Positions 1 to 12,870 of a stretch of DNA of 64,000 nucleotides are shown piece after piece (positions within the stretch are counted from its first letter, which is position 1; every line of letters begins with the position of its first letter). Both the position numbers and the translations under genes were made by a program. This DNA is from Theristus sp. LFF4_11 (taxonomy: Eukaryota; Nematoda; Chromadorea; Monhysterida; Xyalidae): contig JASANC010005142.1 of assembly GCA_030248135.1 (NCBI GenBank), positions 1 to 64,000 of the forward strand. Direction: 5' to 3'. The notes beneath the pieces were generated by a model. It was not told where the DNA came from and made no database searches. It saw only the letters and a list, made by a program, of their open reading frames with translations.

Positions 1-186
1 CCCACGAGCAACACGACACAAAAGTTAATTACAATCCACAATTTGCGGAACAATTCTCTGTGTGTGACGGTCGTCGGGTGTGTGTCGTTTTTCAGGCCAC
101 TCAATCCCAGCATGAGATAAATGATTCAGGATCGATTATGGTCGATCGAACCAATCAATCGACGGACATCGGACATTGCGGTGTTA

Positions 187-201
187 TTTGTTTTTTTGCA
201 G
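187..201 (+). promoter_or_regulatory. Strong pyrimidine-rich splice acceptor 37 nt before the Y-box start codon
   Basis: A T-rich tract ending in TTTGCAG lies just upstream of the ATG at 239. It could be the acceptor of an intron in the 5' UTR or a spliced-leader trans-splice site. Sequence alone does not separate the two. Confidence 0.4.
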
Positions 202-238
202 GGAAAACTTTGCGCAAACAGGATAAAGAAGATAAAAA

Positions 239-3200
239 ATGGGTGACGATCATTCAGAACCACGAGCTGACGAGCAAGAAGAGCCTTTGTTGAACGATGA
301 AAATCACGTGCAAGGCAAAAAGATTATCGGTTGGCTTTTTATAGCGTGTTTTTTGCGGTTGATTTTTTTTTGAACTGGCAACTTATATTTATCCAAAACT
401 GAAATATGATCAGCTCGCGCCATCAACGGCAAAGTGAAGTGGTTCAACGTGAAGAACGGCTACGGTTTCATCAACCGGTTGGACACGGGCGAAGACATCT
501 TTGTCCATCAAGTAAATTTTGGTGCTTTGTTGCACGTTGATTGGTGACTGACTGACTGAGTGCTGCACACACAAGTGTGAATTTTATTCCAGATTCTAGA
601 GGCATCATTGAATTGAATGACAGTGGAAAGCAGAACATGCTTGAATGTTTTCTCACCAATTATCACGTGATCATTATTGTAATTATTCGTCACAGACGGC
701 TATCATGAAGAACAACCCGCAAAAGTACTTGCGTTCTCTGGGCGACGATGAGGACGTGATGTTTGACGTGGTCGACGGCACAAAGGTGACCGTGGTGATG
801 GTTTAGTTGCACTCGGGTACACGCAAGAGCAAGCAGTGCCATTCGATCGCATTTGCAACAATGGACAGCGTTTGTTGTCAGGGTCCGGAGGCTGCGAACG
901 TCACTGGGCCCGGCGGTGAGCCAGTGCAGGGCAGCAAGTACGCCGCTGACCGTGCCGCTGGGCGTCGTCCGTTCCGTCGCCGTTTCTACTGGCGTGGTGG
1001 ACGGGGGGGCCGGGGCCGCGGGGCCGCACCGCCGTCCGATGGTCCGTTGGCATCCTTTTGGTTTTCGTTAGCGGCTCGACACCAGGGGCGCACGTTTTAG
1101 CGGCCGGCACTTGTTAAAACCATAAGAAACACCGAATCGATGGAAAAAGTCAATCCGGATCTGCACTTTGTTACTTGTTTTGGTTCGTTGTGGATCACTT
1201 GAATAAATCAAATTGAAAGCAACGAGTGATGTTTTGTGGTGCTTTCGTGAAATGCCAAACGTTTCCAGGTGGTCCTCCACCGGAGGGTGTTGTGTATGAC
1301 GAGGGCCAGGAGGGCCCGGTGCGCAGGCGTCCCCGAGCGTTCGGTGGTCCGCCCGGCTTCCGTGGTCGGGGTCGTGGCTTTGCGTTCCGTGGCCGTGGCG
1401 GATTCTATCGTGGCATACCGGTATGTTCAGTCGCGCAAGAAATGTGCGTTTTTACATGCGCAAGTTGTTTTTTTGAACACTTTCGTTGTTTTTAAGGCGA
1501 TTTTCGTTGTTTTTAAGGCTACGAATCCCTAAACCGCCCCATGTTAGTCCATAAGATGATGCAAATAAGTTTACAACTAAGTGCAAATTTTAAGTTATAT
1601 CTTGAGAGATTCAAGGATGCAAAGGCGCCAAGTATTGTAGCGTGGTGGTAGAATGTTGCATGTGTGCGTGTAGCTTGCACTGCGTTTTTAGGCCCGTGGC
1701 GGTTACAGGGGTGGCCCGTTCTTTTACGGTGGTTGGAACGGTGGTGGTTACCGTGGCGGCCGTGGCCGTGGCCGTGGTGGAAGGGGTGCTCGTGCATACG
1801 CTGATGCGCCACAAGACGATGCTGAACCGCATGTACTTCATTCGTTCTATCCATCTTTTGCACCAATTCCCGCTTGGTTCTTTTTTAGTTTGGAAGCTGG
1901 GATCTGTTACTAGTGCTGCTGCTTTAAAAATTAAGGTTTGCAGTTTTGGAGAAAATTGCTAGTGGAGTTTTTCACTGAAAGTTTTGATGGCTTGGACATA
2001 AGATGAAATCCAGCAATTCCTTGTTTTTTAAGCGAATTGGTTAATCCTTTTTTGCTGCATGTAGAGACTGGTTACAAGTCGCTACTTAACAAACAATGTC
2101 ATTTAGTATTTATTTCCATTAAAAAAGATTGACTTCTTCGCTAAGTGTATAGTTTCGGTAAGAACCAAATAAGAAGAAAGCGTATTTATTAAGTCCGTAA
2201 GTTCTTGACCAAGAGCTTGTCAGCTGTATAACGGCCTTAAGAGTCAGTCCAAAGCAAAGCAACTCGTATCGTCTACTATGTAAGACTCCATGACAAAAAA
2301 ATATTATAGATCAAGTGGATCAAAAATTGTTTTTGCAATGACAGACATCAGACGACGAATCGAACAAGCCAGTGTTGCAAAAAGTAGCTTTCTTTCAGGA
2401 CGGAGGCAGCGAGAGGAACACGGGCGACGAGGGTGGCGTGCACTCGGATGGCGGCGAAGGTGGTGCAGGACGCGCCGGGGGGCGTGCGCGTGGACGACGA
2501 CGGGGACGTGCACGTTAGTGAGCCTTCCGTCGCGACTGAGTCGGCGAACCAGTTGCACACGCACAAGTTCACTTTGCTTTGTAGCTGAATAACGGAACAA
2601 TAACGATGCTTCTCAGTTGCTTTTGCTAACGTTCATTGTTGGTCATAGAATAGATGTAAGCCAACTATCGACAACATATTGCGCAGCCATAAACAAACTA
2701 TATTCTAGCCCAGTTGTACTGTTCGTTCACAACATAGTAGGTAATTGAGCGTGGAGTTTTATGCTGCAGTAGTATGCTAAACCGAGGCAATATGATGAAG
2801 TCAGCTTTGTGCTGTGCCAAGTGTCAGTAGTAGACAGCTAGCTGGTGCGGTGTATAGTATATTTTCAAACAATACTGCTGTGAGAAAGCCGCATGCATAC
2901 GTACTACCACAACATTATATGTCTGGTCATTGTGCGAGAAAAATGCGCGATGGAGATTGCGATTGCAGCAGATGTTGCCGCAGTCGCTTGTTGTTTATGA
3001 ATTCAATGTGCCTTCATACGAGTGTATGGGCTTAGCGTTTAACTTAGCTGGGCGTAAGGCTTTTCTTTCACCGTGGCCACTCACTCACAGACAGTAAAAA
3101 AACTGAAAACTTTTGTGTTCGATGAAACGCAAAAAACCGCCCGCTATGATGGGGTTGAAAATGTGTTGTGGAATTGGATTTATAGATTTTTTCTAACCTT

Positions 3201-3865
3201 CTCTTCATATAACATTTTTGGATTGTGAAAAAGTGTGGGGCTTTTTTGAATAGAAATTGACCTGAGTTGTCTTGTTTTTTGAAAAAAAGTTCACTATCGG
3301 CTTCAACTACCAGTGCTTGTTGGCTCATACTTTTGCCATTTTGTGTTGCTTTTTGCAAAAAACGTGTGAATATGAACCAAAACATTTTTAAACAGAGGAA
3401 AAGCAGAGAAACAGCGTTTTCGAACAAGAACAATAGCATAGTGATTTAAAGAATGATATAGCTGTTCAGTGACACACACAGCTTCATTGTGGGTGTTGTC
3501 CGTTGACACGCAGGTCGTGGTCGTGGTCGTGGCGGGCGTCGGCGTGCCGACTCGGGCAGCGGTGGCGACACGAGCGGCGGTGAACAGCCTCCGAAACAGG
3601 ACAACGCTGACCTGATCAAGGCGAAGGGCGCCAGTGGCGACGCACAAGTGCACGTGCGTTCACGCTTGTTGCGTAAACCGTTCACGTGCGGCGTGTCGCT
3701 TTGTTTGCGCTGTCGCAGGCTTTGTTGCGCGAAATATCGTCCGCCTTTTTCCCGTTCGGACGTGTTTGCACACAATCCTCACAAGCCAGTGCTGTTCCAT
3801 TCAAGTTTCTGCTAATTATTCATCACAAACATTTCCAGAACGGTCCGGTGACAGTAGAAGAATGA
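239..3865 (+). CDS. Y-box (cold-shock domain) RNA-binding protein with RGG tail
   Basis: Nine exons: 239-329, 414-511, 696-785, 882-1041, 1269-1420, 1692-1832, 2399-2513, 3514-3647, 3839-3865; all phases match and give 335 residues. Exons 2-4 encode a cold-shock domain with the RNP1-like KNGYGFI and the second motif DIFVHQ, then the Y-box signature [11 protein letters not shown]. Exons 4-8 encode a long Arg/Gly-rich tail ([10 protein letters not shown] and similar blocks), as in animal Y-box proteins that bind mRNA and package or mask it in the cytoplasm. The N-terminus (about residues 1-30) is acidic. Exons 6 and 7 are separated by about 570 nt and exons 7 and 8 by 1 kb, so the 3' end was placed by frame continuity: exon 8 ends in an acidic/Lys segment and exon 9 adds eight residues and the stop. 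An earlier stop by read-through of exon 6 at about 1960 is possible as an alternative isoform. The family call is firm; the last exons are slightly less so. Confidence 0.9.
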
Positions 3866-5811
3866 AGACGTTGAAGAGGCATACAGACGCACACGCACAC
3901 TCGCACATTCATTTGTGAGACTATCACAGATTGCACGAGCATATTACATCATTATTCGCCGCCGTCATCAATGTTACACCAATTGTATTGTCAACGTTTG
4001 TGGTCATTGTCATACTTGCTAGAGGATTTGTTGATGGGCTTATGAGCAACCAACAATATTTCAGTGTTATTTATCATAGTTGAACGCGAATGGAAAAATC
4101 TTGTTCATGCGATGGGCCGAATATTGTTTGTGCGGACTTGTTGCTTTCGTTTTGTTTGCATGTTTCATCTTTTGCCTCTCTCTTCAACTGGCTTCATTTT
4201 ATGTAGAACTCAGAAAACACGACAGAGGAGCAAAAGTTGAAACACGTTCCATCTAGGCATTATTCCAAAACACCAGATTGTGTATTGTTCGTATCAAAAA
4301 TTGTGTGCGAGCTCTGTTGTGCAGCGTCTAGTTTATTCTCGTGTTTTGTAGATCATTCTCGTAAAGTCCACAGTTGTGTTACCATCGCCGTGTGCTACTG
4401 TTTAGTACTGAAACCAACATTGTTTCTTTGTGCACTGTTGTTTGTGCAGAAGTGCAACGATCTTGATTGATTGATTGTTGCACCTGTTATCACCAGCAAC
4501 ACCGTGACCACGCATTGTAACCGGAAACACACACACAGCACTTACTGCAAAACATGTGCAAATTAGGCGTTCTGGCATTTCAATCTGGTATGCTGACTGG
4601 ATGAGTCGAGCTAATTCTAATAATCTATGAGTCCAATTCAAAAGCAATCAATCAGGCTGAGTTTTACAGTGCGACTGTAATTTGGCTGCCCTGTAATTCG
4701 TGGTTTCAGCGTGATACAAGCTCAAGAGTGTGGTGCGTGTGTTTCACAGGTGTAGTAGTAATGTGTTGGCCAAATCACACACACAAGAACAGCTTTTTGT
4801 GTCAACATCGAGTCTTTGTGTGATTTCCGTCTGTCTCGTTTTTTGTCAACGTGCTGTTCCAACGTCATCAAACTTATATGGGCTCATTGTAACAACTGGA
4901 AAGCATTGTGATTGTTCACCCATATTCACAGGAAACATCTAAGCAATCGGTAAAGACCAACTATCAACCCACGATTCCACCGAGTTGTGTGGGCATATGG
5001 GCACCGTAACATCTGTTCTTTGGCGGTGTCCTTCTATTTTTTAAACGAGGACTCAGCTTTACTTGTGGTGTAAAACTGTCAGGAATGTCTGCTATTGTAA
5101 GAATACTCCCATAAATCCAGTCAGACGAAGTACTTTTTTGAGAATCGTAAATTGTTGCAAAAAAACACCAAGTCATTTGACTGTTACCGGTACAACGTTC
5201 ATCTTTGTTTGGAATACAGAAAAACATCTCGTTTCTTCGACTGTTACCTGAAAATAACTTCGACAAAAAAGTTGTCCGGTCTATTTTTATCGATTGTTGT
5301 TTGCTTCGTTTCATCTGTTTCATTTTTATTGTTTCTATGTTTGTTTGATACGTTGGATCGTACAAGTAAAACTATGATATTAAAAAATTTTGTGACGTTT
5401 GTCGGTTTTTCGGTTTGGGGGAGGGAATTCAACGAACTGAAAAAACCATTGGTTACTTCCCATTTACCACCACATGTCCCTGCATGTATTCGATACTTTT
5501 TGTCGCCGCAAAATATGAATGCATGTTTGCACTGAGCGTAAAAATACAGCGACTGATGTTTTACCGTAAAGCGTCATCACTATTATCTTTATTTGGGTTC
5601 CGAGACTCAATGCGCGCATAGCTAGGTAAACGCGCACTTTTTCTATAATAATTCAGCCAAAACAAAAACACGCAACAAAAACCGAACAATGTTGAAAGCA
5701 GTCAGTAATCCATGCAACGACAAACATAAACGTGCCACGTCAGATACAATGGTCATTTCTTTGCAATAATTCATCAGTGGGTCAAATCAGAAACACCACA
5801 GATGGGGGTGT
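3866..5811. other. No supported gene; presumably 3' UTR and intergenic DNA
   Basis: Open frames here are short and lack family motifs. A good minus-strand donor (GTAAGTGC, about 4547) follows a short open frame at 4548-4640, so one isolated exon cannot be excluded, but no partner exon or homology was recognised. Confidence 0.4.
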
Positions 5812-6657
5812 TCATTTGTCTTTGTTACACTCGTGCCTATGGAACTGACGATTGGCCAGCTGGCACGCACGGTCGCAGTACAGCACCCTGCGCAAACAAA
5901 ACGTTTGAGCCAATCACATGACATATTGATTGGCTTGTCTGCTTGGATACGTACAATGCGACTCCGTATCACATCTGGTGGTACATACAGTTTCTTGGGA
6001 GACTTGCTTTTTTGCAAAATAGAATTGATGGACGGCCACGGTATAGATGTAAAATAACTGTTTTTTATATTGCCAGGACAGGAACACAACGGTTTATTTC
6101 CGTTGTAAACCGTTTTATTTTCCAATTTTTCCTAACACCCAGTTTCCATACCTTGGCCCTCGGAACCAATCACAAATACAGTTCAAATTAGTTTTATAAG
6201 TTAAGCGTTTGATTAAGTTGAGTTGAGTTTGACACAGTTTGCTTTTTGAGGTTTGAAAAACGCATCTATGCGATATCAACTCAATAGCTTTCAACTACCA
6301 AAATTTCCAGAAGAGTTTTAAAGAAGGTAAAAAACCGGTTCTTTCCTTTTGCAAGAAAAACGGAAATAAAACCGTTTTTTGGAAAAAAAGGTTTTCTTCT
6401 CCATGCCATCCGCAGGCTACGGCCGGTTCAGAGGCCGATCAGCAAGCAACAAAAGCAGCTTCACAAGCAACGACTCACTTGAGACAGCCGGAGCAGCGGC
6501 GTCGCTTCAGCGGTTGTTGCAAGCAGTGCGCACAGCGGGTGGCCAACTCGTCAGCAGTCAATGGACGTGGGTAGGACGGGCTGCTTTTCACTGCTGACAC
6601 CGTGAACGCAAACGAACCAGGCACAATGGACGTCGACTCGGCCGCCAGCGGACGCAT
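5812..6657 (-). CDS. MYND-type zinc-finger protein, probably incomplete model
   Basis: Two exons, 6657-6479 and 5887-5812, join in phase (AA|G) across an intron of about 590 nt. Together they make a MYND zinc finger: CAHC, nine residues, CSGC, then YCDRACQ and HRHEC. The nine-residue spacing between the first two Cys pairs is that of SMYD-type MYND domains rather than DEAF1/MTG types. The segment before the finger (about residues 1-35) is compatible with the N-terminal SET piece of SMYD proteins. The frame stops at TGA 5814 after 84 residues, but a possible donor (T|GTAACA) lies just after HEC, so a SET-domain part could follow. I found no SET motif (NHSC) downstream in the window. MYND domains bind proline-rich partners. 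The upstream start is uncertain because the frame is open to 6711. Confidence 0.55.
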
Positions 6658-6970
6658 GGCAATCAGAACTGCCTGACAAGCACGTTCGTCGGATTGGGTA
6701 AAGTGTTTCACAATGTACTAGCCGTTGATTGGACACGCAATCACTGTGGGCTGCTCAAACACTTGCAACGACCAACCAGCAAGTCACATGACATAAATGG
6801 CATAAAATACGAGAGCTTAGAAACCCGAAACTGAACAGCCAACCGGTGAGTGCACAAATTAAGAAAATGCGAACGCAACGATGGTCTGCGTGGTGTCGGT
6901 GCCAAGGACGCCGTCAGCAATCGCATCAGCGAGCTTGTCGTGCACGGTCGTGTACAGACGCAGCTGGGCG

Positions 6971-7974
6971 TCACTCAGCCAACGCCACACGGGGTGCACA
7001 CGCACACGCTGTCGAGGCATCGGTGGAAAATGCAAATTGTGCACACGCATCTTTGATAGTCCCCTTTCGGTGACATGTCTGTCGGTGGCATGTCATGGAG
7101 CAACCACTTCGCATTTCGCAAAACCAGCTTTTTATTTTCGCAAGAATTATTCGTTAAAACCGGTTTTCACAAAAAAGGTTTCATCTCCCATGCCAACCCT
7201 ATGCTGGAGCTGGAATAACCACTCAAATGAGTATGAAATGAATTTTTTGAGCCACCTGTTCACCGGTGGTTTTGTTTGCTGACGAACACTGTGCTTGTGC
7301 GGCGATGGCATTTTTGAAGTATTCGGACAAGAACGGAGAGAATGCGTCATGCGTCTTTGACAGCTGCGTGATCACCTCGTCGCACAAGAACACCGGCACA
7401 CGCTCTAAAGTGGACACAAATTACCAAAGGAAAGTGCTCACCCGCAGTTGATTAGAAAGGTGACCAATCGGTGGCGCACACTTGGTTCCGCAGGACACGG
7501 TTGTCCAGTCATGTGCACGTGGCAACGCTTCGAAAATGACTTCAAACTGAACACCTATGGCAGGCACGCCAACTGCGGCGACACTCGAACGCCACCAGCA
7601 TTGCGACGTCTCTGAGCGACATACGTATCGTGTTCAAACCCCCCCCCCATACCGGAAGGATAGTCAGTGAGCGTGTTGAGCAGACGTCTGAGCACGCAGT
7701 TGTAGTCTGCAAGCACTCGACCGATCTTGTACGGGTGTTCGTGTGCGTCGCACAGCGCTGCACTCACAGCACACATGCCACTCAGGTATTCACGCATGGG
7801 CAGCTCTGTCTCACGGACGGCTCCTGGTGGCAGACGCTCTTCTGCGGCCGTTGCTGCGGTGTCACCGGCTGAGCTCGCAGCGCCTGCGCCCAATTTGCAC
7901 GTTGACGCTGCCGCGTTGTTGTTGTCGTTGGTGAATGCAGCGTTCACTGTGCTCTGCTCTTCGTTGGCATTCAT
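6971..7974 (-). CDS. Possible Mediator subunit 8-like protein
   Basis: Four exons fit in phase: 7974-7653, 7554-7442, 7402-7264, 7050-6971 (217 residues). The start is the first ATG of the long open first exon; the frame is open further upstream, where a hydrophobic stretch is more likely intron or UTR. Residues 1-60 are a low-complexity N/A/T-rich leader. A helical segment (LSGMCAVSAAL ... VLADYNCVLRRLLNTL) follows, then a block ending RVPVFLCDEVITQL. That order, helix pair followed by RVPVF..EV...L, resembles human MED8, but the rest is divergent and no profile was run. In the last exon a second frame (MPRQRVRVHPVWRW ...) is also open and may be the true reading. Treat the name as a hypothesis. 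Confidence 0.35.
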
Positions 7975-8546
7975 TGCGTGCGCTTGTTGATTCAAATGTG
8001 GACGGGCACTGGCAGTCACTTGCACAAGACTCAAAGCACCGCGCTGGAAAGTGCTGAGTGCACGAAAACGATCACAATCGAAAAGAAAGCACCAAAAACA
8101 GTGTAGCAGCCTGAAAATTTGGCAGACGAACAAGGCAAACACAGAAGAAAAAACCAAAGCTTTAAATAAAAGTAAGCGGTTTGCAGCATGCACAACTCGT
8201 GAAGCACTGCGAATGTGAAGCAAGTTTCATAACAGCAGCTGACATTCAGGAAAATTTATTCAATACGTTTATCAAATCAAAATGCAAATCACAAACCAAC
8301 TGGCTAAACCTTCAGTTCGATCAGTTCACACTTTACAGACACGCATAATAATGATACGGCTGAGCTATGCCAGCACTTTCAAACGGCCAAAACCAAGAAG
8401 CCACAACAATGTCTACTTTAAGCGCTATCTCCATGAGAATCTCAACGGTTGTTGCTTGCGAACGTCTGCCTCGAGTTCACGAGCAAACTTCCGAGTGTAC
8501 TCACGCAATTCAGGGTCACTTTGTTTTCTGAAAATGGTTTCCGAGT

Positions 8547-10263
8547 TTATACAGTGATTTTCTCATCAAGCTTGTCCACAACCGCAACAGCCAAGCAAAC
8601 GAACGCAGCAAGCGCATCGGCGTGTCTGGCCATCTCGAGTGCCTGATCGTGCTGTTTACAATGAAACAATGCCTCTGCGTAGTTGCAGTAGAAGCCGGGC
8701 AGCATCGCACTGAACTGCTCCAAATTGCGAGCTCGCACGAGCACTTCCGACAGGTACTTGCGCGCTGTGTCGAATCTGCAGCATGCGCTCAACGGAAACA
8801 TTACGAGTGACAAGGAGACGACAGGCGACTGCAGACAGATCACCTGTTGACAGCGAGGCAGCGTGTTGCGTAGTTGTTCATCAGGGTCACCACGTGCTCG
8901 CTTTGACTGCCGTACAGCAAGTACGCGAGCGACAGCGCCCGTTCAAAGTTCTCGTCTGCCTGCTCGCAGCGTGCTGCATCGGCCAGCAGAAAGTTCGCGT
9001 AGGCGCCGTAGCAAATGCCAAGCAGCGCGTACGGATCTGCGTGCAAAGTGCCGTGCGTCACTTCCGGCGGCTCCCACTTGTGATAAGTAGCGTACATCTG
9101 TGACTGCACCGAACGATACTCACGGTGTTCGTGGACGGCCACAACCTGCAATGCACTGTTTGCATCATCGACCAGCACTTGCTTCTGCTTGTCCGTCTCC
9201 ACCGTTGCATCATCATGCACCACCACTGAACGCCACTGCGCCTCTTTCTCATTAGAATCCATCTGCTCCTGTTCCTCCGTCCAATTGGCGGTCGTCTACT
9301 TGTTTTGCAGAACGTTTTTTAATTCACGGAAAAACCACATGAAAGTTGAGTGAAACCAACCTGAGTCTGCTTCTCAATACAATGCTTGTAGCCGATTTCG
9401 GCCGTTGCCCGGTCGCCCTTTGCCGCGAGAATATCAGCCAGTCGAATGGAGACACGAATGAACGACGGGTCGCTCTCGGAGGCACCATGCAGCTGAATCA
9501 AACGACCGATCACTTCACGGTAGATTTTGTCTGCCTGCAAAACCAGTTTGAGTGGTGTTTTTTCAGCTTCCTTATTTACAACCAAAACAGTCTGCCATCT
9601 TTGCCTTTTCATAGTCTTCCTTGATGAAATACATGGTTCCCAGCTCCTCATAGACGGCCGTCACTGGGATTTGCGTTTTCGTCTCGTTGGCAAGCTCGAG
9701 CGCCTCGTGCAGCGCGTGTTCACATTTGTCAAACTGCTTGTGCATTCGGTACAGGCGCGCCTGCAAACAGCAGTCAGTGCAAATGAACAACACTCCTCAT
9801 TGGACAATGGACTCATTGGACAACATTCTCACATCACCTCTCTCAGTTTGCCCTGTATTGTGCCGTCCGTTGATGAGAACTGATCTTCAAAACCAAGCCA
9901 ATGTTTCATGGTGGTTATGAAGAACGGCAGTTGCAATGCCCACAGCACATGTACACCGCTTCGGCCACCACCGCTCTGTCGACTTCTTGATCGATCGTTT
10001 CGACCGTTGTTTTCGTTCGGAGCACCCGAACCGTGGATTCTGTAAAAACATCGACTCCAGTCCCCAAGGTGGATTTTGTCTGCATTTAGAGATCTTCCAA
10101 CCAACCAAAAATGTGCCCAACAACAAACCCAAAAGCGGTCAGCAGACGAAAGCACACTGAGACAAAACAGCTTGACAAAGCTCTGCATACCTGAACTGGT
10201 GAACACAACAAAACCGTTGACTAGTGGAAGGCCATGAATGATGGTGGCAGCTTGCGACAGCGA
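8547..10263 (-). CDS. ttc19: TTC19-like tetratricopeptide protein (mitochondrial complex III assembly)
   Basis: Exons, in order: an uncertain 5' exon within 10263-10191; 9884-9838; 9760-9605; 9534-9361; 9295-8844; 8775-8547. The protein is a run of TPR helices, e.g. EDYEKADKIYREVIG, FIRVSIRLADILAAKGD, LLGICYGAYANFLLADAARC, FERALSLAYLLYGSQSEHVV and FDTARKYLSEVLVRARNLEQ. Their order matches TTC19, an inner-membrane protein that helps clear Rieske-protein fragments during assembly of respiratory complex III. The boundary 9605/9604 uses a GC donor (AAAAG|GCAAAG), which restores EKADKIY exactly. The mitochondrial targeting N-terminus was not securely located; candidate Arg-rich or hydrophobic segments lie at 10100-10880. 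The frame stops at 8547, but a second frame (EYTRKFARELEADV..., stop 8425) looks like the true C-terminus, offset by one base. Confidence 0.8.
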
Positions 10264-11201
10264 CTAACGCGGACGGCTTGTGTGCAGTCATTAACTGACA
10301 ACGGGCGACCATTGGCCGAACACGCAGACATCGACCAATCAACAAGTGGCGCATTCTAAATCGATTTGCAATAGCGTAACAAACAAAAATACAAACCGGG
10401 TGATCATGGAATGCAACCAAACTTTCTTGGAATACAACCAGCAGCAGTGATTGTTCGATTGCCGACACAGAGCTAGCCGAAATACCAACGCGTCCCACAA
10501 ACTGGTTCATTTCATTGCACAATTCCGACAAAGTGCCTCAACAAAGCAATATTACAGTTCGATTGTGGTATGAGATCAGTGCAGTGGCATTTTTCTCGCG
10601 CATAACAAGAAGATATGCAAAACAAGTGAAAGGTGAACAGCAAGACGACATTGCGGCGTATGATCAAACATCCTTTGACACGCGTGCACGTGCAACTGGT
10701 GTGCCCAATGGCGCCGTTTCATCAGGTGACCCTCGTAAAGCAGTGCCATTTTCAATGAATGTTGGCGCGGACTGTGACGTGTGTGCGTCCGTGGATGCAG
10801 CGTCCGCATAATCATACATTGAGCTCAGGTTTGAATCGAACAATGTGCGATCGTCCTCAACAAAACCACCTGCACAATAAAGATTTGTTAAAAAATAAAG
10901 CTTTGTTAGATTCTGTTGCTGTTTGATGCCCACTCTCGGTGAGAACAGGCTGATTGACTGTACAATCCATCTGGAAAATATATGCAACATGACGCGAACA
11001 TGACGTGATGACCAACTAATCAGCGCTGAGAACTGCTCATGACTAATCAATCAGCGCTGAGAATTGCTATGACCAGCCAATCAGCTAGTTGCATATATTA
11101 GCGAGAGAGACTGTATTTTCATGCGAACGGTTGAAAAAAACCGGTTTTTTACTGGTTTTAAAACTGTTTTTTACATAACTTTTTTAAAATGGTTTTCCAG
11201 C

Positions 11202-11641
11202 CATAGTTGTTCTTGGGAGGGAGGCTGAGGGGCCGCGCCCCCCCTCCAAAAACATTTTGAATCTATCTCTATCAGAGATTTTTTAGCTCAGCTATTATTT
11301 ATCCAAAAAAAATTCCCAGCCAGCTGTCTATCATAAAATGAGCCAATTTTTAACCAGAATTGACCATTTTTGCTCGAAATTCTTATAAATTACGCCAATT
11401 TTAGGTAAGATACGCGTTTATACTTGATGTTTTGCGTATTTTAAGCACTATTTAGCTGTTTTTATCGCTTTTTAGCGTTTTAGCAATCTATCTATCAAAT
11501 TTCAAAATTTTGACCGCACCCCCCAAGGTCACATGCCCTCCCGCGCTCCCCCCAAAATTTTGGAGCTGTATATCTTTCTGGAAAATTTGCTCCAGCTGTC
11601 TATATCGCCCCCCCCCAACCTCCAGCTCTGTAACAACTATG
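11202..11641 (-). mobile_element. hAT-like non-autonomous element, family A, copy 1
   Basis: 440-bp element bounded by CATAGTTGTTC at both ends (inverted) and flanked by a perfect 8-bp duplication TTTCCAGC (11194-11201 and 11642-11649). Eight-bp duplications and ends of the form CAnnG are typical of hAT transposons. It has no transposase. Internal sequence matches the copies at 13689 and 40737 but is inverted relative to them. Confidence 0.9.
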
Positions 11642-11926
11642 TTTCCAGCTTCAGAATATTGCTCTGGATTTTGCCAAACACACAATTCAGCAAGAAAAGC
11701 TGGATAAAACCGTAAACAATAACCAACGGTGTTCAAAACTCAATAACACAATTGAGTGGTGGATTCGAGCATTCGACTACTGAAAATTCGATTTGTTTCG
11801 ACGACTGAAAACTCAAATTTTCAATTGGTGAAAACCCGTTTTTATTTTCGGCGTGAAACAGCGCTTTGTTCGTACCATCTCCAAACGCGCCGCATGTGGG
11901 TGGTGGCAAAGGTAAACTCAATAAAT

Positions 11927-12534
11927 TTATTTGAGCGGGTTTATGACGTATGTTTGTCTGTATTGACGTGAGATCGTCTGTGACTGGCTGTAAAAGTACT
12001 TGAACACAACTTCAATGAAAACCACACTAGCATGTGCATAGAGACCGTGTGCAACTGCAGCGTTTTCCTCAACGGACGTCACCGAAGTGGCACTCGTTGA
12101 TGCGTAGTCAACGAGAGCACGCTGCAGCGGAGGCTCACTGCCAACGAATGCGCTGCTTGATGCTTGTTGATGTTCGTTGCTGGCGCTGCTGTCTGCTGCT
12201 ACGCCTCTTCGCAACAGTGAATCGTCAAACAATTGCTGCAGCTGCATCTCTTCCACCTGTGAAAAGCGATCGACGCAACGACTTGCCAAATAATAGCCAA
12301 AAACCTGACTGAATCGCAAGACTAAAATTAAAAACTGCACTTGGTTTTGTTTGATTTCAAACTGCAAAAAAGCGAAACGAAATGAAAGCAGAGACAAAGT
12401 TGGAATTTGGAAATTCGCTTATATACCTGCAGTTTATACTTGAAAGTTGAACATTTTTGCAGCAGTTGTTTCAGCGCAGCTTCTTGCAACCGCAAACGAT
12501 GCAACTCAGCTTGCTTCGCGTGATACGTGCTCAT
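11927..12534 (-). CDS. snapc5: SNAPC5-like subunit of the snRNA-activating protein complex
   Basis: Two exons, 12534-12427 and 12256-11927, join in phase 0 and give 145 residues. The N-terminal 55 residues form one amphipathic helix: ELHRLRLQEAALKQLLQ, then LQVEEMQLQQLFDDSLL across the splice. This follows the layout of human SNAPC5 (LRKEEETLLRLKAALHDQL then VEELALQ), a small coiled-coil subunit of the factor that drives snRNA promoters. The rest (Ser/Ala-rich, then a C-terminal segment) is longer than in the about 98-residue human protein and shows no further match, so the 3' end could differ if another intron exists. The call rests on a short helical motif and is moderate. Confidence 0.55.
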
Positions 12535-12709
12535 GGTTTTCGATTTGATCGGATGAACGGACTGGTACGGACGAACACAACATAAAAAACCAATCGATTC
12601 GCTGCGCAGTTGTGTCGTCGTTGCGTGGGTGTCTTGGCGTCTACGCTGGCGTTGGCTCAGTGCGAAAGCGCGCTAGGGTTGTTAGAAAAAACAAAAATCG
12701 TCATTATTG

Positions 12710-12870
12710 TTTTTTCGTTTTTTTTTATATTTCAAAAATCAAAGTTGTGCTGAATCAATCAGGGAGTTCGAAGCGAACTTCGAAGAACCACATTTAATAT
12801 GCAAGCGCTTCCCGCCCGAATGGAATGACTCCCGTATGACGGAACTTTGCAGATTTTGTTCCAGAAATTT
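12710..12870 (+). repeat. Dispersed repeat, also at 39905-40035
   Basis: About 140 bp shared with 39905-40035 (same orientation), including AATCAATCAGGGAGTTCGAA and GAATGACTCCCGTATG. The copy here has a 12-bp insertion (palindromic CGAAGCGAACTTCG region). No coding potential seen; family not recognised. Confidence 0.7.

Noticed and set aside
5787..6125. PPDVIRSRIVRI in a minus-strand frame, resembling the segment after the MYND finger in SMYD proteins
   Set aside because: It lies in the intron between the two MYND exons and cannot follow the finger in the correct order.
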